Origin: Trinickia mobilis
GTDB taxonomy: Bacteria; Pseudomonadota; Gammaproteobacteria; Burkholderiales; Burkholderiaceae
DNA: 64,000 nucleotides
Assembly (NCBI RefSeq): GCF_017315705.1
Contig: NZ_JAFLRF010000002.1
Coordinates: 310,001 to 374,000, forward strand
Direction of reading: 5' to 3'
Below are positions 61,793 to 64,000 of this stretch, in pieces. Position 1 is the stretch's first letter. Each line of letters opens with the position of its first letter. A program made the position numbers and the translations under genes. The notes under the pieces are model-generated. The model made no database searches and had not been told where the DNA came from. It saw only the letters and a program-made list of their open reading frames with translations.

Positions 61793-64000
61793 GTGGCTGC
61801 ACTAGACCACGCGGTAGGTGTCAACCGCATCCGGAGGGTCAAAAGCTGGTTCGAAGCGCACAACACGACCATTCTGACGGTCGGCTTGTGCGCCATTGCC
61901 GTTGGCATGGTCGCGTTTTGCGCGAGCCAGATCTTCGCCGCGCGCGAAGTTGCGGACGCCCAGTTGACGCAAGTGCTGGATGTGCGCGACGACGTCCAAG
62001 GGCTTGAAGCGCTCTATGCGGAAGCGGACGTCGATTTCCTGCGGCTGCTCGACAATCCTTCGTCGCACGCCGTGCCGTGGACCGTCGAGCGGCTCGAGCG
62101 CGCCACACGCTATTTCAGCAAACTTTCCGACGCTTTCGCAAAAGACCCGCAGCGCGCGCGTGAAATCGACGCGCTGCGCGAAGCGACCCACCAATGGCAA
62201 CGCCAGCTCGCCCAGACGACGCTCACCGCGAGCACCGACGGCCACACGGTCTCGGTCGAGCGGGAGAGGCTCGGCGAGGTCAACGAAACGCGGCACCGCC
62301 TCGCCGTCGGCATCGAATCGCTCGATCCCGCACGCGAACTCTCCACCAGCGCCCGCGCGAGCATCTCCGCGCGCCGCCTCGCCTCGGAACGCGTCGCGTT
62401 CGCGGCAGCGGCCGCGGCGGCGTTCGTGCTGCTCGTCTACGGCTTCCTCGCGAACCATCGCCTCGGGCTCGAACGCGCACGCGCGCGCATCGCCGCCGAG
62501 GAAGGCGAGGCGCGCTTTCGCGAATATTTCGAAGAGCATCCGCTGCCGATGCTGATCTACGACGCCGCCACGGCGACGGTAGCGGCGGTCAACGACGCCG
62601 CAGTGCGCCTGTACGGCTACACGCGCGACGAATTCGAAGGCCTCAGCGTCGCCAAGCTGAGGCCCGCCGAGGATGCCGACGATTTTCTCGCGCGCTTCGC
62701 CAAGCAGGCAGAGGCGCCCCGCACGATCAGCGGCACGAGCGGCGTGCGCTGCCACGTAAGGAAGAACGGCACGCGCTTCTTCGTCGAACCGTCCTTTCAC
62801 TTTCTCAATCATGCGAATCGCCGCGCGTGCTTCGTCGTCGCGGTCGACGTCACCGAAAAAGAGCAAGCGAAAGAAGCGCTGCAGCAATCGAAGCAGATGC
62901 TCGAAGCGGTGATCGACAGCGTGCCGCAGCGCATCTTCTGGAAGGACACGGGCTCGCACTACCTCGGCTGCAACCGCGCGTTCGCCGACGACGTCGGCAT
63001 CGCCGATGCCTCGAAGATCGCCGGCCTTACGGACTACGACCTGCCCTGGCAGAGCTTCGCGTCGACGGCACGCATGCGCGACAGCGAAGTGATCGCGAGC
63101 GGCAAGCCGTTGAACGCCTACGAAGAATTCGCGCCCGCGGCGGACGGCACCCGGCGCTGGTATAGAAAGACCAAGGTGCCGCTCAAGAACGCGCGCGACG
63201 ACGTCATCGGCCTGCTCGCGACCTACGAAGACATCACCGAGCGCAAGGATGCCGAGCTCGCGCTGCGCCTGCGCAGCCGCGCGCTCGACGCGATCGTCAA
63301 CGCCGTGCTGATCACGCGCGCGGCCGACACGGGCAATCTGATCGAATACGCGAACCCCGCGTTCGAGCGCATCACCGGATACCGGACCGATGCGGTCATC
63401 GGCTCCGATTGCCGCTTCCTGCACGGCAGCGATCGCGACCAGCCGGGCATCGAATCGATCCGCCGCGCGCTCGCCGCCGAACGCGACGTGACGACGCTCG
63501 TGCGCAATTACCGGCGCGACGGCACGCTGTTCTGGAATCAGCTCTATATCGCGCCGGTGCGCGACGAGAACGGACAGGTCACGCATCACATCAGCGTCGT
63601 CAACGACGTGACCGAGCTCGTGCAATCGCGCGACATGCTGCGCCACCAGGCGAATTTCGATTCGCTCACCGCGCTGCCGAACCGCGCGCTATTGAACGAG
63701 CGGCTCGAACAGGCGATCCGGCACGGCGCCGAGCGCGGCACGCGCGTGTCGCTGATCTTCATGGACGTCGATCATTTCAAGGACGTCAACGACAGCCTCG
63801 GCCACGGCATCGGCGACCGGCTGCTGCGCGAGATCGGAGCGCGCCTGGCCGGATGCGTCGGCGCATCGGACACGGTGGCGCGCTACGGCGGCGACGAGTT
63901 CGTGCTGGTGATCGTCGAACAGGAAGAGACCGACCGCCTGACCGACGTGCTCGCGCACGTCTCGCACGCGTTCTCGCGCCCGGTGTGGATCGACGATACC
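61793..64000 (+). CDS. PAS/GGDEF sensor protein (3' end beyond the window)
   Basis: 736 codons are visible without a stop, from a GTG with GGGGAGA about seven bases upstream. Two membrane helices (about residues 25-47 and 200-222) bracket a periplasmic sensing region. Three PAS domains follow, near 240, 365 and 487. The GGDEF domain starts near residue 622 (DSLTALPNRALLNERL), and GGDEF is intact at 699-703 within RYGGDEFV, so it should make cyclic di-GMP. An EAL domain may follow outside the window, as in many such proteins. The 268 bases before the start contain no other gene. Confidence 0.9.
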   Translation, partial: MAALDHAVGVNRIRRVKSWFEAHNTTILTVGLCAIAVGMVAFCASQIFAAREVADAQLTQVLDVRDDVQGLEALYAEADVDFLRLLDNPSSHAVPWTVERLERATRYFSKLSDAFAKDPQRAREIDALREATHQWQRQLAQTTLTASTDGHTVSVERERLGEVNETRHRLAVGIESLDPARELSTSARASISARRLASERVAFAAAAAAAFVLLVYGFLANHRLGLERARARIAAEEGEARFREYFEEHPLPMLIYDAATATVAAVNDAAVRLYGYTRDEFEGLSVAKLRPAEDADDFLARFAKQAEAPRTISGTSGVRCHVRKNGTRFFVEPSFHFLNHANRRACFVVAVDVTEKEQAKEALQQSKQMLEAVIDSVPQRIFWKDTGSHYLGCNRAFADDVGIADASKIAGLTDYDLPWQSFASTARMRDSEVIASGKPLNAYEEFAPAADGTRRWYRKTKVPLKNARDDVIGLLATYEDITERKDAELALRLRSRALDAIVNAVLITRAADTGNLIEYANPAFERITGYRTDAVIGSDCRFLHGSDRDQPGIESIRRALAAERDVTTLVRNYRRDGTLFWNQLYIAPVRDENGQVTHHISVVNDVTELVQSRDMLRHQANFDSLTALPNRALLNERLEQAIRHGAERGTRVSLIFMDVDHFKDVNDSLGHGIGDRLLREIGARLAGCVGASDTVARYGGDEFVLVIVEQEETDRLTDVLAHVSHAFSRPVWIDDT

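Noticed and set aside
61802-63646. A 614-codon minus-strand frame in the PAS/GGDEF region
   Set aside because: The plus strand encodes recognisable PAS and GGDEF domains with a start and ribosome site; the minus frame is its shadow.

Overview
The window is GC-rich DNA with tight operons and ATGA/GTGA stop-start overlaps. It also has a Burkholderia-type trimeric porin, many LysR/MarR/GntR/TetR regulators paired with small catabolic operons, and a DUF3331-like gene. Together these point to a Burkholderiaceae chromosome (Burkholderia, Paraburkholderia, Caballeronia or a relative). There are no rRNA or tRNA genes, no CRISPR array and no intact phage or transposon. One IS6-type transposase remnant lies near 35.2 kb.

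Layout. 1-7.1 kb: a catabolic group (CocE/NonD hydrolase, aromatic-acid-type MFS carrier, porin, enoyl-CoA hydratase/isomerase), with a TetR regulator and a recurring ATACTT operator-like site. 7.2-12.5 kb: an SDR divergent from a polar amino-acid ABC system with a fused permease-ATPase, a GntR/FCD regulator and a DUF1989 protein. 12.6-18.7 kb: a complete amino-acid ABC importer with an agmatinase-family ureohydrolase, a divergent LysR gene and an L-asparaginase. 19-21.9 kb: small unrelated genes and long quiet spacers. 22.1-30.5 kb: an eight-gene operon matching aerobic 2-aminobenzoate (anthranilate) degradation through the CoA thioester. It holds the FAD monooxygenase/old-yellow-enzyme fusion, SDR, MarR, enoyl-CoA hydratase, acyl-CoA dehydrogenase, thioesterase, RidA-like protein and CoA ligase. 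31.2-35.1 kb: a membrane protein, a LytS/LytTR-type two-component system and another membrane protein. 35.1-37.7 kb: a decayed accessory patch (IS6 and DUF417 remnants, small orphan genes). 37.8-47.8 kb: a giant pseudokinase-AAA-GAF-histidine kinase, a lone receiver, glutaredoxin, LysR and a FixJ-type regulator, separated by long poorly coding spacers. 47.9-51.3 kb: VOC protein, PLD-family nuclease, DUF169, a LexA-box-preceded pair of small genes and DUF1697. 51.4-57.8 kb: an emrA-emrB-outer-membrane-factor drug efflux operon, two MarR genes and a Crp/Fnr gene. 58-64 kb: Mpo1-like protein, feoA-feoB-Cys-rich protein under a probable Fur box, acylphosphatase, and a PAS/GGDEF sensor running off the end.

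The most unusual feature is a family of nine short repeats whose open frame begins M-N-D-P-H-A-H-Y/I-R-S-L. Complete copies are mini-cistrons of 28 or 47 codons. They often carry a Shine-Dalgarno inside a hairpin arm and end in TGA overlapping the next ATG. Two in tandem link emrA to emrB by a continuous chain of ATGA overlaps. Others supply the N-terminus of an SDR, prefix the efflux outer-membrane lipoprotein, run antisense through that gene's 3' end, or flank the Mpo1-like gene. I know of no described name for this element.

The efflux and MarR genes share a palindromic operator (core GTGC-N4-GCAC) placed in the spacer of TTGACT-N17-TAAACT promoters, so the efflux genes and both repressors probably form one regulatory circuit.
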